Shown: positions 1-8,334, numbered from the stretch's first letter. The stretch is DNA of 53,771 bases from Oscillospiraceae bacterium (GCA_018110905.1 JAGBAZ010000010.1:1-53771), one strand, 5' to 3'. Translations and numbers: made by a program. Notes: generated from the sequence alone by a model not told the origin.

Positions 1-1
1 C

Positions 2-433
2 GGCAGTTATTTAATGCTTCACAGAACGGTAAAGGAAAACGACCTTAACCATGATAAATGGATAGGAATAGGCGGCAAGTTTGAGGATAAGGAAAGTCCC
101 GAGGAATGTATCTTACGGGAAGCAAAAGAGGAAACCGGTCTTACCCTTACGGAATACCGCTACCGCGGAATTGTGACTTTTGTTTCCGATAAATGGGAAA
201 CGGAATATATGCACCTTTTCACCGCAACGGGTTTTTCCGGTGAACTTATCGACTGCGATGAAGGCGAACTTGAATGGATAAGCCGTGAAAAACTGGATTC
301 TATCCCCAAATGGGAAGGAGATAAAATTTTCCTCGAACTTTTGCAAAAAGACGAACCTTTCTTTTCGCTCAAGCTTCGCTATGAAGGCGAAAATCTTCGG
401 GAAGCGGTGCTCAACGGAAAACCGATTTTTTAA
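2..433 (+). CDS. Nudix hydrolase, MutT/8-oxo-dGTP diphosphatase-like (5' end outside window)
   Basis: Nudix hydrolases cleave nucleoside diphosphates linked to another group; this MutT-like branch usually sanitises oxidised nucleotides in the cytoplasm. The Nudix box is complete: GGKFEDKESPEEC is followed by REAKEETGL, fitting G-x5-E-x7-REUxEExGU. An ATG lies at base 14, but the frame is open to base 2 and the upstream codons read GSYL, continuing the strand that precedes MLHR in relatives. The true start is therefore probably outside the window and a few residues are missing. The substrate cannot be told from sequence. A small zinc-ribbon gene follows after 13 bases, probably in the same transcript. 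Confidence 0.85.
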   Translation, partial: GSYLMLHRTVKENDLNHDKWIGIGGKFEDKESPEECILREAKEETGLTLTEYRYRGIVTFVSDKWETEYMHLFTATGFSGELIDCDEGELEWISREKLDSIPKWEGDKIFLELLQKDEPFFSLKLRYEGENLREAVLNGKPIF

Positions 434-446
434 GCGGAGGTTTTTT

Positions 447-650
447 ATGTATTTCAAAACCCGTGAGGAGGAAGTTATCTTCCTCAAAAAACTTTGGACA
501 GGCGAAAAAGTTCCCTGTCCCGTTTGTGGAAAAGAATTTCTTGAACATCTCCACAAAAAAGCAAAGAAAAGCGATACCGAATGGAAATGTTCCCAATGCG
601 GCGAAATTTTCCGCACCATAAATATGTTAATGGATCTTCCGGAGAAATGA
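447..650 (+). CDS. Small zinc-ribbon protein, function unknown (67 aa)
   Basis: A short basic protein with two CxxC knuckles, CPVC near residue 24 and CSQC near residue 48, spaced as in a zinc ribbon. The ATG at 447 has GCGGAGG at 434-440, which settles the start. Linkers rich in Lys and His lie between the knuckles. It follows the Nudix gene by 13 bases and precedes the tRNA promoter. Zinc binding is inferred from the cysteines. The role is unknown; small ribbons like this may bind nucleic acid or a partner protein. Confidence 0.75.
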   Translation: MYFKTREEEVIFLKKLWTGEKVPCPVCGKEFLEHLHKKAKKSDTEWKCSQCGEIFRTINMLMDLPEK

Positions 651-660
651 CCCGTTTTTG

Positions 661-689
661 TTGACAAAACCGCCGCAAAAAAGTAAAAT
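661..689 (+). promoter_or_regulatory. Sigma-A promoter for tRNA-Arg
   Basis: TTGACA at 661-666 and TAAAAT at 684-689 are separated by exactly 17 bases. The predicted start is a few bases before the tRNA. Confidence 0.75.
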
Positions 690-701
690 ATACCAAGTGA
701 T

Positions 702-778
702 GTCTCTATAGCTCAGCAGGATAGAGCGTTCGCCTCCTAAGCGAAAGGCCGCGCGTTCGAATCGCGCTAGGGACGCCA
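702..778 (+). tRNA. tRNA-Arg (anticodon CCU)
   Basis: A full cloverleaf can be drawn. The acceptor arm is GTCTCTA (702-708) with TAGGGAC (768-774), with one T-G pair. The anticodon stem is TTCGC/GCGAA around the loop CTCCTAA, giving anticodon CCT (reads AGG). The T loop is TTCGAAT and the 3' CCA is encoded at 776-778. It has its own promoter and terminator, so it is a single-gene unit. Confidence 0.96.
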
Positions 779-785
779 TAAAAAA

Positions 786-811
786 GCACCCCCACCGGGG
801 GTGCTTTTTTT
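786..811. terminator. Intrinsic terminator, bidirectional (tRNA-Arg / choloylglycine hydrolase)
   Basis: GCACCCCC (786-793), a three-base loop and GGGGGTGC (797-804) are followed by seven T; a run of A precedes it, so it also works on the minus strand. It lies between two convergent genes. Confidence 0.9.
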
Positions 812-1781
812 AATTTAGCCACAGAATATCCTGCTTTGCAAACATCGGATAGGAGATGAGCAAATCGCTTTCGAGGTTTTCTTTTTTCATATCCACCGCC
901 GAAATCCGGTTGTTTTCATAAGTTTTGTAATAATAAATCCCGTTTTTCCCGTCTGCACAGGAAGAATAAACCGTTCTTTCAAGTTTTCCTTCCGGAAGGC
1001 GGACGCAGCCTTTTACCATGAAAACGGAATCCAGAATATGAAAAAAACCAGCGATACAGTCTTCTTCACTTTCACAAACGGCGTTTTCTGCCGCAAAAAC
1101 CGCTTTTATAAAGCGCGAGGCGGAAGAAAAATCTCCCGGAAGACCGATCGCACCCATTCCGCGGCTGTAGGGTAAAAGTTCGAGCTTTTTCGAAAAACAG
1201 TTTTCTGTTTCCTCTGCCGAAATTCCAAGATATCCGCGGAGGTTTTGTTCATGAAATTCAAAAGGCGGTTCATTGGTCAGCACTTTTGTGGAATTTTCGC
1301 TTACAACAAGGCCTTTTTCAAGAGGTTCGACGGAAATTGCACCTGTTTTATCCGCAAAAAACCAATGCAGCGGTGTTTTTTTAAGATTTTTACTGAAATT
1401 GGTGCTCAAAATATTTACGTGCTCAAGTTTTCTCTTTGCCTCTTCAAGGTTTGAGCACGAAGCAAGGACCCACGAAATAAGTTCAAAGGATGCAATATTT
1501 TCAAAGCCCGGTTTTTCTTCGTTATAAACCGCGCTTTCCGGAAAGTTAAGCGCCGCACCGAAAAGTCCCCGCTCGTTCATTGCGTCATAAAAAAGCGGAC
1601 AGCCTTCTGAAATACGGACGGTCCCGATAATTGCAAAATGGCGGCGAAGTTCCGGAACTTTTAAAAAACGCAAAGGAAAATTTCTTGGAACAACAGCTAT
1701 TCCTTCTTCCGATGTTCCTTCAAGGTCAAGGTTTCTTCCAAAAAAACCTCCGCCCTGTTTAAAACAAATTGCTGTACACAT
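810..1781 (-). CDS. Choloylglycine hydrolase family protein (probable bile salt hydrolase)
   Basis: Ntn hydrolases of this family cut the amide bond of glyco- or tauro-conjugated bile salts, or of penicillin V, using the N-terminal Cys exposed after Met removal. Cys2 is present, as are the other catalytic residues I can align to Clostridium perfringens enzyme: Arg16 and Asp19 in GRNLD, Asn79 in LNFP, Asn170 in LTNEPPF and Arg223 in GLPGDFSSASRF. The C-terminal third (GIYYYKTYENN, AVDMKKENL) is very close to that enzyme as I remember it. Length (323 aa) is normal. There is no signal peptide, and Cys2 would be masked by one. The ATG has AAGGAG upstream. It is a single-gene unit. Bile salt hydrolase fits better than penicillin acylase, but substrate is not proven by sequence. 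It suggests a gut habitat. Confidence 0.88.
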   Translation of the reverse strand: MCTAICFKQGGGFFGRNLDLEGTSEEGIAVVPRNFPLRFLKVPELRRHFAIIGTVRISEGCPLFYDAMNERGLFGAALNFPESAVYNEEKPGFENIASFELISWVLASCSNLEEAKRKLEHVNILSTNFSKNLKKTPLHWFFADKTGAISVEPLEKGLVVSENSTKVLTNEPPFEFHEQNLRGYLGISAEETENCFSKKLELLPYSRGMGAIGLPGDFSSASRFIKAVFAAENAVCESEEDCIAGFFHILDSVFMVKGCVRLPEGKLERTVYSSCADGKNGIYYYKTYENNRISAVDMKKENLESDLLISYPMFAKQDILWLN

Positions 1782-1810
1782 AAACTACTCCTTTTTCCAT
1801 AATTATTGGC

Positions 1811-1839
1811 TTGATCAAAGACTTTTTACACTTTATTAA
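1811..1839 (+). promoter_or_regulatory. Weak candidate promoter for the DUF5685 gene
   Basis: TTGATC (1811-1816) and TATTAA (1834-1839) are 17 bases apart in the region between two divergent genes. Match to consensus is modest. Confidence 0.3.
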
Positions 1840-1900
1840 CTACTTTTTTCCAAAAAAGGAGTAATATATTTATAACGATATTTAAAAGGGGGTTTTTGGT

Positions 1901-2758
1901 TTGTTCGGATACATAAAGCCTTTCCGTCCCGAACTTAAAATCCGCGAAGCAGAGGATTACAAAGCGGTTTACTGCGGCCTTTGCAAGGAACTTGGCAGAA
2001 GTTACGGTCTTTTTGCAAGAATGACCCTGAGCTATGATTTTGCCTTTATGGCTATGCTTTTCATGTCCCTGGACAAAAACTCCTGCCCGAATTTTGAAAA
2101 ATGTTCCTGCATTGCCCACCCTTTTAAAAAACAATGCCGCTGTCTTGAAAACAAATCGATTTCTCTTGCGGCAAAAGCCGCAATGGTGCTTACTTATTAT
2201 AAAATCAAGGACGATCTTTCGGACAAAGGCTTTTTTAACAAAATAAGAGCCGTTTTGCTTTTGCCTTTTGCTTCTTCCGCAAGGAAAAAAGCTCTTTCCT
2301 CCGGAAGCGAAGCCCAAAAAATAGACGAAGCGGCAAAAATCATGATGGAAGAACAAAGGGAAGTTGAAAACAAAAAATCTTCTCTTTCCGACGAAGCCGC
2401 GGAACCGACAGCAAAATTCCTTTCGGAGATTATTTCCCTTGGTGGAAACGAAGAAAACAAGCGCATACTCGAAAGGTTCGGCTATCTTCTCGGGCGTTAT
2501 ATTTACTTTTGCGACGCCCTTGATGACCTTGAGGATGATATTAAGAAAAAGAACTATAATCCGTTTATATTCGGCGGAGAAAGCGCAAAAGAACAGGCAA
2601 AATCCGCTCTTTTCATGACCACAGCAGAACTTGCGGACGATCTTGAGCTTTTGGAACTTGACAAATACAAAGAAATAGTGGAAAATACAATATGTTTGGG
2701 TTTAATCGCAGAGGTTGAACGAATAATAAATAAAAAAGGGGGAGAACAAAACGGATAA
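1901..2758 (+). CDS. DUF5685 family protein
   Basis: I recognise the N-terminus ([12 protein letters not shown], then [13 protein letters not shown]) as the DUF5685 family, common in Clostridia and without a known function. There are Cys clusters near residues 26-30 and 66-86 ([16 protein letters not shown]), suggesting metal binding, and a C-terminal helical half containing DALDDLEDD, an acidic motif reminiscent of prenyltransferase-like folds (inference only). The start is TTG at 1901 with GGGGG eight bases upstream; no ATG fits. It is the first gene of a probable three-gene unit with the J-domain and membrane proteins. Confidence 0.8.
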   Translation: MFGYIKPFRPELKIREAEDYKAVYCGLCKELGRSYGLFARMTLSYDFAFMAMLFMSLDKNSCPNFEKCSCIAHPFKKQCRCLENKSISLAAKAAMVLTYYKIKDDLSDKGFFNKIRAVLLLPFASSARKKALSSGSEAQKIDEAAKIMMEEQREVENKKSSLSDEAAEPTAKFLSEIISLGGNEENKRILERFGYLLGRYIYFCDALDDLEDDIKKKNYNPFIFGGESAKEQAKSALFMTTAELADDLELLELDKYKEIVENTICLGLIAEVERIINKKGGEQNG

Positions 2759-3425
2759 TCCATACAGAGTGCTCGGCGTTTCCGAAAACGCAACCGATGA
2801 AGAAATCAAAAAAGCATACCGCGACCTTGTTCGTAAATATCATCCGGACAAATATGTTGATAACCCCCTTGCGGACGTTGCCGCAGAAAAAATGAAAGAC
2901 ATCAACGCCGCTTATGACCAGATCCAGAAAGACCGCAAAGCCGGAAAAACCTCCTATGGAGATTCCGGTTACGGCGGATATTATAACGCAGGCGGATATA
3001 ATCAGAATTACGGCGGTTCAAACTATAACAGTTACGGAACCGGTTATTCCGCGAACAGCCAGTTTTCCGATGTCCGCAGGCTTATTCAGCAAAACCGCAT
3101 TGCGGAAGCGGACGAAATTCTTGACGGCGTTCCGGAATATAACAGAAACGCGGAATGGTATTTCCTGAAAGGAAGCATATATTACAGAAGGGGCTGGCTT
3201 GGCGAAGCTTCCAGATGTTTCCAGAGGGCGTATCAGATGGAACCCGGAAACCGGGAATATGCCGCTGCTTATCAGCGAATAGCCTATCAGCAGCAATATG
3301 GTTCTTCTCCGGGAAGGACCACCCAGACCCAATGTTACGCATGTCCCTGCGACTGCTGCGATTGCTGCACAGCGATGATGTGCATGGACTGCCTTGGTGA
3401 TTGCCTTTGCGGAAACGGGTGCTGA
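2751..3425 (+). CDS. J-domain protein with TPR-like region and cysteine-rich tail
   Basis: The first 60 residues are a J domain, including the HPD tripeptide at about 31-33, so it should stimulate an Hsp70 (DnaK) ATPase. A Gly/Tyr/Asn-rich linker follows (about 75-105), then a TPR-like helical stretch (about 115-175) and a tail holding 12 Cys in about 30 residues. It lacks the DnaJ zinc domain. The start is unusual: the J-domain sequence DNPYRVLGV begins at 2754 and the codon before it is ACG (2751), which GGGGGAG at 2738-2744 serves at normal distance. The first standard start, GTG at 2769, would remove helix I residues and lies 24 bases from that site. The gene overlaps the end of the upstream gene by eight bases, so translation is probably coupled. 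Confidence 0.85.
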   Translation, partial: TDNPYRVLGVSENATDEEIKKAYRDLVRKYHPDKYVDNPLADVAAEKMKDINAAYDQIQKDRKAGKTSYGDSGYGGYYNAGGYNQNYGGSNYNSYGTGYSANSQFSDVRRLIQQNRIAEADEILDGVPEYNRNAEWYFLKGSIYYRRGWLGEASRCFQRAYQMEPGNREYAAAYQRIAYQQQYGSSPGRTTQTQCYACPCDCCDCCTAMMCMDCLGDCLCGNGC

Positions 3426-3478
3426 TATAACATCCTTCCGTCAGCGGGGAGTGATATTAAAAGAAAGGAGAACGCATT

Positions 3479-4024
3479 ATGACCAAAAAAAGCCAGAAAG
3501 TTGCCCTTTGCGGAATGGTTGCCGCTCTTTGCACCCTTTTGATGTTCATGACCGGCGTTTTTCCTTTTGCAACCTACGCAATGCCCTGTCTTGCGGGACT
3601 TTTAATGGTCACCGTTGCGGTGGAAACCGGAGCCAGCTGGGCTTTTACCCTATATGCGGCGGTTTCGATACTTTCAATAATCCTTACTCCGGATAAAGAA
3701 GCAATGCTTATGTTCGTAATGTTCTTCGGACATTACCCTATCACAAAATTCTGGCTTGAAAAAATAAGGTTCAAACCGCTTTCCCTTCTTTTGAAGCTTG
3801 TTGTTTTTAATGCCTGCGTTGTTGTGGCATATACAATAATAATTTTTGTTTTCCAGATGCCGGATATCCTTACGGAGTTCGGTGATTTCGGAAAATATTC
3901 CGTTTATATCATGCTCGGTCTCGGAAACATTCTTTTCTTCGTTTATGATTTTGCCCTTACACAGATCATGAACGTTTACGTTTATATTTTCCGGCCGAAA
4001 TTTTTAAGAAGAAGTGCAAAATAA
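3479..4024 (+). CDS. Integral membrane protein, function unknown
   Basis: 181 aa with about five hydrophobic segments (near residues 8-28, 33-68, 72-82, 100-125 and 138-165) and a basic C-terminus (RPKFLRRSAK). The ATG has AAAGGAG upstream. It is the third gene after DUF5685 and the J-domain gene, the only linkage clue. Size and topology resemble small S-component-type or permease-like membrane proteins, but I see no diagnostic motif and give no substrate. Confidence 0.75.
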   Translation: MTKKSQKVALCGMVAALCTLLMFMTGVFPFATYAMPCLAGLLMVTVAVETGASWAFTLYAAVSILSIILTPDKEAMLMFVMFFGHYPITKFWLEKIRFKPLSLLLKLVVFNACVVVAYTIIIFVFQMPDILTEFGDFGKYSVYIMLGLGNILFFVYDFALTQIMNVYVYIFRPKFLRRSAK

Positions 4025-4027
4025 AAA

Positions 4028-4055
4028 AGAGATGTCCAAAGGACATCTCTTTTTG
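4028..4055. terminator. Intrinsic terminator, bidirectional
   Basis: AGAGATGTCC (4028-4037), loop AAA and GGACATCTCT (4041-4050) are followed by five T, with A residues on the other side. It separates the convergent membrane protein and lipoprotein genes. Confidence 0.9.
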
Positions 4056-4067
4056 TTTTCTTTTGTT

Positions 4068-4673
4068 TTATTCAAAGGAAATTCTTCCTACAAGTTCTTC
4101 CATTTCGGTTTCGGAAAGGCTTGCGCAGGTTATAACACCAACCCAGTTTTCAACCTTTTTTGCGACGATTATTTCGTAAAATTTAACGCCGGAAAATTCC
4201 AGTTCAACAAAAAGGCATGGAACTTCTTTGCCGGAAATTTCCACCGTTCCTGTTTCGTTCCTTGAAAAAACAATTCCGTCGCCGGCCTGAGCTTCAAGCT
4301 GTTGGCAGGAAATTTCGAGATATGTTTTTTCATCCATGATCCCGCCGTAAACAAGACCGGTGTTTTCATAGTTTACGTTCACCGTTGCACCGTTTTCGCT
4401 GACGCAATACATATCATATATTATTTCTGTTTCTTCCAGGATATTTTCAAAATCATCCGAAAGAAGTTCTTCCGCTGTAAAACCCATGGTTTCGGCAATT
4501 TCCGAATCGGTAAAGTAATACCAGCTTTCGTCGGCAGAAAAACTTATTCCGAAGGCGGAGTTTTTATAAATTCCATTTTCAACCGCTCCTCTTTCCGGAA
4601 CAAAAACTTTTTCTTCGGAACAGCCGGCAAAACAAAGAACAAAGGCAAGCAGAACAGCAAAATTTTTTTTCAT
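4068..4673 (-). CDS. Lipoprotein with one copy of a W-motif domain
   Basis: 201 aa. The N-terminus MKKNFAVLLAFVLCFAGC is a lipoprotein signal with lipobox FAGC, so the protein should be anchored outside the membrane. The start at 4673 is chosen because AAAGGAG sits ten bases upstream and it gives a clean signal peptide; the frame itself is open further upstream. The body begins G-x-V-E-N-G-I-Y-K-N-x-x-F-G-I-x-F and has a Trp shortly after, the pattern repeated three times in the neighbouring gene. Its start lies 22 bases after that gene's stop, so the two are probably one transcript. No enzyme motif is seen and the function is unknown. Confidence 0.8.
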   Translation of the reverse strand: MKKNFAVLLAFVLCFAGCSEEKVFVPERGAVENGIYKNSAFGISFSADESWYYFTDSEIAETMGFTAEELLSDDFENILEETEIIYDMYCVSENGATVNVNYENTGLVYGGIMDEKTYLEISCQQLEAQAGDGIVFSRNETGTVEISGKEVPCLFVELEFSGVKFYEIIVAKKVENWVGVITCASLSETEMEELVGRISFE

Positions 4674-4695
4674 TGACAACTCTCCTTTCTTATTA

Positions 4696-6282
4696 TCATT
4701 TATATTCCAAATCAATATATGGAAGGAATTCTTCGAGGGAACAATCTTCTTCATAAGCTATGAAAATCAAAACAGCATAAGCATCTTTTTCAACAAACAT
4801 GGTTACACAATGAACCATGTCTTTGCCAAAATCATAAACTTCCTCTTTAATAGGAATCTCCATTCCGCAATGTTCAACGGTTCCCATTTCTTCCGAAACA
4901 AGAGTTATACCATATTTATTATCGTCCTCATATGCTCTTATTGCAAATATACTTTCCTTGGTTCTTGCTTTTCCACCAAAATAATTATATTTTTGATAAT
5001 CTATTGTAATTGTTTCAACTCCTTCGCCTATACAATATATATCCTGGAAAAATCCGGATGCATTGTTTTCTCTATAAAGTTCTTCCTCCGGAATATACTT
5101 CCATCCTTCTGGAGTTGTAAAACAAATTTCTGTTGTTTCATTGCAAATTTTTCCATCAATCAATTTTCCTGCAACGAAATCAAATTCATAGGCCTTATTA
5201 ATTTTATCCGCTAATTTTTCTATATTTTCAACATCCCAGCTCAATCTTTCAGCATATTCGAAAAGAGTATCTTTTGAATCTGAAGTCAGCCTGATTGCAC
5301 AGGCCCATCCGCCTGTTTTGTCTCTTATAATTTTGGGAATATAAAGAGTGTATTTTAACGAAGAACGTCCGAAAACACATTTTTTCTCTTTTCCGTCAAT
5401 GGTAACATTATCTATCCAATGTTCTTCAAAATCCATATCCGTTCCAAGACTTATCATCATTTCTTCGGTAACACCATCATCTTCCGAAAATTTCATATAA
5501 AACAAAGACAGGCCATCAAAGCCTTGCTGCGCTTCAAATTCCCAATCCCAAAAATGCTCTGTATCCTCGTTAAGGTATCCTTCAGGTTCATAATATTGCC
5601 AATCTTCCGGAACAACAAAACCTATTCCAAAAGTTTCGTTTTTGAAGATATTATTTTCAAATGTTCCGCAGGCGGGAGTAATTTTTTCTTTTATTTCATC
5701 TTCAATTTGTTCATGCACTATTTCTTCTGTTTTAACTTTTCCGGAAGTAACAGTTTCTATTGCATCTATAACTTTTTCTTCATTTTCAAAAAGGAAGCTT
5801 TCCCACATAAACCAATTTTCGTCTTCATAAACGGCAAATTTTTCCAAAACTCCGACATAACATTCAAAGCCGTCTTCTTCAAGCTTAAGCAACACAAAAT
5901 CTTTTTCTTCGCCGTCTATTACAACTGTTTCCACTCTTTTCTCAACAATGGCTTCGCCGTAAATATCATTGACAAAGTTAAACATATATTCGTAAGCGTC
6001 TTTTACGTTTTTTATATCCATTATGCAGGCCGAACATATATCAAACGAGCCTATGCCGCCTTTTTCTTCGAAAGACCAGTCGTCTATAAAGCCTTCTTTA
6101 TTCTCGGAAAAATCCGGAGCTTTTGCTTCCCAATTTTCCGGAATTTCAAAAGCTACATCAAACAATTCGTTTTTATAAATATTTCCCTCAACAATTCCGC
6201 AAATGAAATCCGTTTTTTCATTACCGGAACAGCCGGCAAAACAAAGCACAAAAGCCAGCAAAATAACAAGGATTTTTTTCAC
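4696..6282 (-). CDS. Lipoprotein with three tandem copies of a W-motif domain
   Basis: 528 aa from a GTG at 6282. MKKILVILLAFVLCFAGC is a lipoprotein signal (Cys18). GTG is preferred over the ATG at 6291 because the AAAAGAG ribosome site lies nine bases from the GTG but directly abuts the ATG. Three copies of the same module follow at about residues 28-180, 204-360 and 370-528. Each opens with a G-x4-N/K-I-Y/F/C-K/N-N/E turn followed by a beta stretch and a conserved Trp (51, 228, 394), and copies 1 and 2 share an IDGxEK turn near their middle. The domain resembles secreted PsbP-like beta proteins common in Clostridia, but that is only an impression. Surface-exposed, function unknown. Confidence 0.8.
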   Translation of the reverse strand: MKKILVILLAFVLCFAGCSGNEKTDFICGIVEGNIYKNELFDVAFEIPENWEAKAPDFSENKEGFIDDWSFEEKGGIGSFDICSACIMDIKNVKDAYEYMFNFVNDIYGEAIVEKRVETVVIDGEEKDFVLLKLEEDGFECYVGVLEKFAVYEDENWFMWESFLFENEEKVIDAIETVTSGKVKTEEIVHEQIEDEIKEKITPACGTFENNIFKNETFGIGFVVPEDWQYYEPEGYLNEDTEHFWDWEFEAQQGFDGLSLFYMKFSEDDGVTEEMMISLGTDMDFEEHWIDNVTIDGKEKKCVFGRSSLKYTLYIPKIIRDKTGGWACAIRLTSDSKDTLFEYAERLSWDVENIEKLADKINKAYEFDFVAGKLIDGKICNETTEICFTTPEGWKYIPEEELYRENNASGFFQDIYCIGEGVETITIDYQKYNYFGGKARTKESIFAIRAYEDDNKYGITLVSEEMGTVEHCGMEIPIKEEVYDFGKDMVHCVTMFVEKDAYAVLIFIAYEEDCSLEEFLPYIDLEYK

Positions 6283-6414
6283 TATAAACATCTCTTTTCC
6301 GAATGTTTTTATAATGTTAAAGTATACCACTTTCCGCCTTTTGAGTAAACATTGCTTTTGAATGAAAACTTTGTAAATATTTTGTATTTCGTGACAAATT
6401 TGCATTATTTACAC

Positions 6415-6443
6415 TTGAAGAACTTGCCTAAAGGTGATATTAT
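6415..6443 (+). promoter_or_regulatory. Candidate promoter for the Nudix gene at 6484
   Basis: TTGAAG (6415-6420) and TATTAT (6438-6443) with a 17-base spacer, about 40 bases before the start codon. Confidence 0.5.
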
Positions 6444-6483
6444 TGTATTTAGTGAAAGTTTTGCCAAAATAGGAGATTTTAAG

Positions 6484-6903
6484 ATGAAGCACGAAAAATC
6501 CTGTGGTGGCCTTATTTACCGTGAACACGAAGGCGAAACCCATATCCTTTTGCTCAAACATCGCTGCGGCGGCCATTGGTCCTTCCCCAAAGGCCATATG
6601 GAAGCCGGCGAAACCGAAATGGAAACCGCTCTTCGCGAAATCCGCGAAGAAACCGGTCTTCGCGTCTTCCTTCGTGAAGGTTTCCGCGAAGCTGTTGAAT
6701 ATTCGCCCAAGCCCAACGTTAAAAAACAGGTCATTTATTTTATCGGATTCACCCTTAACGAATCCACCCTTCATCCCCAGGAAGAAGAAGTTTCCGAACT
6801 TCAGTGGATGGAGATCCACGCGGCTTATGAAGCCGTTACCTTCCGCAACGACAAAAACCTTATCGCAAAAGCGATGGATTTTATCGACCGAAGAGGAATG
6901 TAA
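6484..6903 (+). CDS. Nudix hydrolase, diadenosine tetraphosphatase-like
   Basis: 139 aa. The opening CGGLIYR, the stretch GHWSFPKGHMEAGET and the box REIREETGL make a complete Nudix motif of the type that splits dinucleoside polyphosphates such as Ap4A. A Tyr-containing C-terminal region follows. The start is ATG 6484, with AGGAG at 6471-6475; the frame is open upstream, but the family begins at this Met. It is a single-gene unit with its own promoter and terminator. Related Nudix enzymes act on other nucleotides, so Ap4A is a family-level inference. Confidence 0.87.
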   Translation: MKHEKSCGGLIYREHEGETHILLLKHRCGGHWSFPKGHMEAGETEMETALREIREETGLRVFLREGFREAVEYSPKPNVKKQVIYFIGFTLNESTLHPQEEEVSELQWMEIHAAYEAVTFRNDKNLIAKAMDFIDRRGM

Positions 6904-6910
6904 AAAAATC

Positions 6911-6943
6911 GAGCACGGAGTTAACCTCCGTGCTCATTTTTTA
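6911..6943. terminator. Intrinsic terminator, bidirectional
   Basis: GAGCACGGAG (6911-6920), loop TTAAC and CTCCGTGCTC (6926-6935) with a T tract on each strand, between convergent genes. Confidence 0.9.
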
Positions 6944-6986
6944 TTTTTATGGCATGCTCATGCGGTTTTTCTGACAGAGGATACTT

Positions 6987-7760
6987 TTATTTGTATGCGT
7001 TGAGGACTTTATAAAGAATCTCTCTTGCTCTTGCTTCTCCGTGGATATTTACGGAAACCGTTACGAGGATTCCGTCGCAATCGGTGAAGGCATAGATGCT
7101 GTTGTTGCCGTAATCGTCTTTTTCGATTACCATTTTGAATTCTCTGCCGTTTGGGTTTACATAGCTTTCGCTTGCCGCTTCGTTTTCAAAAGAAACGCCG
7201 AAGCCGCCGCCGTTCTCATTGGGATTTTCCTCACAAACTGTGGAATAAATTATCTCAACGGTGCTTTTATCCACTATAAAATATGCCATGGTGTGGGTTC
7301 CCATAAGATGTCCTTCATTTCCGACAACATGGGAATTGCAGTGGATTTCGCCGTCTTCGCCGACACCTTCCGCAAAATCTGTATATACATAACGTTTTTC
7401 GGCTTCTTCAAGCACTGCATTTTTCGGAAAATCTATTCCGATAAATTTTTCCGCTTCATCAATGCTTTCATGAATAAACATTTTCTGTCCGGTGATCCCG
7501 CGTATCTCTGCGGAATATTCATCTTCGGCAAATCTTCCGTCCGTTTCCGCTTTCCATGCGTTTACTTCCGAATCAAATTCAAGTGTAAGGCCCATCGCCT
7601 GGGCAACGGCCGGAACGGCCAGCAAAACCGCCATGCAGGCGGCAGCAACAGTCCAGCGAAGTTTTTTGAACGGGCGGATTTTTGCTTTTGGTTCTTCCAT
7701 TGCGGAAAGTACAAATTCATCATCAAGGTCATTCATAATTTCAAGGGCGTTTTTTGTCAT
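6987..7760 (-). CDS. Putative anti-sigma factor, single-pass membrane protein
   Basis: 257 aa: a cytoplasmic N-terminus of about 33 residues, one membrane segment (about 35-54, WTVAAACMAVLLAVPAVAQA) and a large external part. Its ATGA overlaps the stop of the ECF sigma gene by four bases, and such pairs are nearly always sigma and cognate anti-sigma. The N-terminus lacks the HxxxCxxC zinc motif of ZAS anti-sigmas; its sequence instead resembles the DUF4179-type anti-sigma group of Firmicutes. The external domain would sense an envelope signal, which is unknown. Function is inferred mainly from the coupling. Confidence 0.72.
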   Translation of the reverse strand: MTKNALEIMNDLDDEFVLSAMEEPKAKIRPFKKLRWTVAAACMAVLLAVPAVAQAMGLTLEFDSEVNAWKAETDGRFAEDEYSAEIRGITGQKMFIHESIDEAEKFIGIDFPKNAVLEEAEKRYVYTDFAEGVGEDGEIHCNSHVVGNEGHLMGTHTMAYFIVDKSTVEIIYSTVCEENPNENGGGFGVSFENEAASESYVNPNGREFKMVIEKDDYGNNSIYAFTDCDGILVTVSVNIHGEARAREILYKVLNAYK

Positions 7761-8281
7761 ATCAGTTCCTCCTTTTCAAGCTTTTTACGAAGTTCCTTCC
7801 TCATACGGAAAAGAACGGATTTAACTTTGCTTTCGCTTATTCCATAGGTTTTTGCAATTTCGGAAACGGAAAACATATACCAATACCGGCGAACAAAGAT
7901 ATTTTGTTTTTCCTTCGGCTGGGTATGAAGAAAATCTTCCACAGATTCAAGCAAAGCCGCTTCGTCAATTTTTTCCTCAACGCTGTTTTTGGAAGGGATA
8001 CATTCTTCAAGTTCCGAAAGAGCAATTTCGGCATTTTTGTTTCCGCGCTTTTCCGCAGAAAGATATTCAAGGCGGTTCAGCGCAAGATTCCTTGTGGTTT
8101 TGCAAAGCCATGCTCCGGGATTTTTCGGAAAATCCGAAAAATCAAAATTCCAGAAGGCGAGCAGGGAATCGTTAAGAATTTCTTCCGCATCTTCGTCATT
8201 CCGAAGAATATTTTTAGCAATAGTTTTACAGATTTTTCCGTATTTTTCGGAAAGTTCGCCGAGGATTTTTTCCCTTTCCAA
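7757..8281 (-). CDS. ECF-type RNA polymerase sigma factor
   Basis: 174 aa. Region 2 is at about residues 8-75 (DEDAEEILNDSLLAFWN, then AWLCKTTRNLALNRL) and region 4 at about 115-165, with a helix-turn-helix YMFSVSEIAKTYGISESKVK. There is no region 3, as expected for group 4 factors. The start is TTG at 8281, supported by AAGGAGGTGA eight bases upstream. It overlaps the anti-sigma gene by four bases. Target genes are unknown. The upstream promoter at 8335-8363 carries an inverted repeat in its spacer. Confidence 0.9.
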   Translation of the reverse strand: MEREKILGELSEKYGKICKTIAKNILRNDEDAEEILNDSLLAFWNFDFSDFPKNPGAWLCKTTRNLALNRLEYLSAEKRGNKNAEIALSELEECIPSKNSVEEKIDEAALLESVEDFLHTQPKEKQNIFVRRYWYMFSVSEIAKTYGISESKVKSVLFRMRKELRKKLEKEELI

Positions 8282-8334
8282 AATTGCTCACCTCCTTTTT
8301 GCTTTTTTAAAAGGCCTTTCGATAATACAGACAG

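Noticed and set aside
113..667. 184-aa minus-strand open frame at the left end
   Set aside because: It is antisense to the Nudix and zinc-ribbon genes, whose motifs are clear, and runs over the tRNA promoter without a ribosome site.
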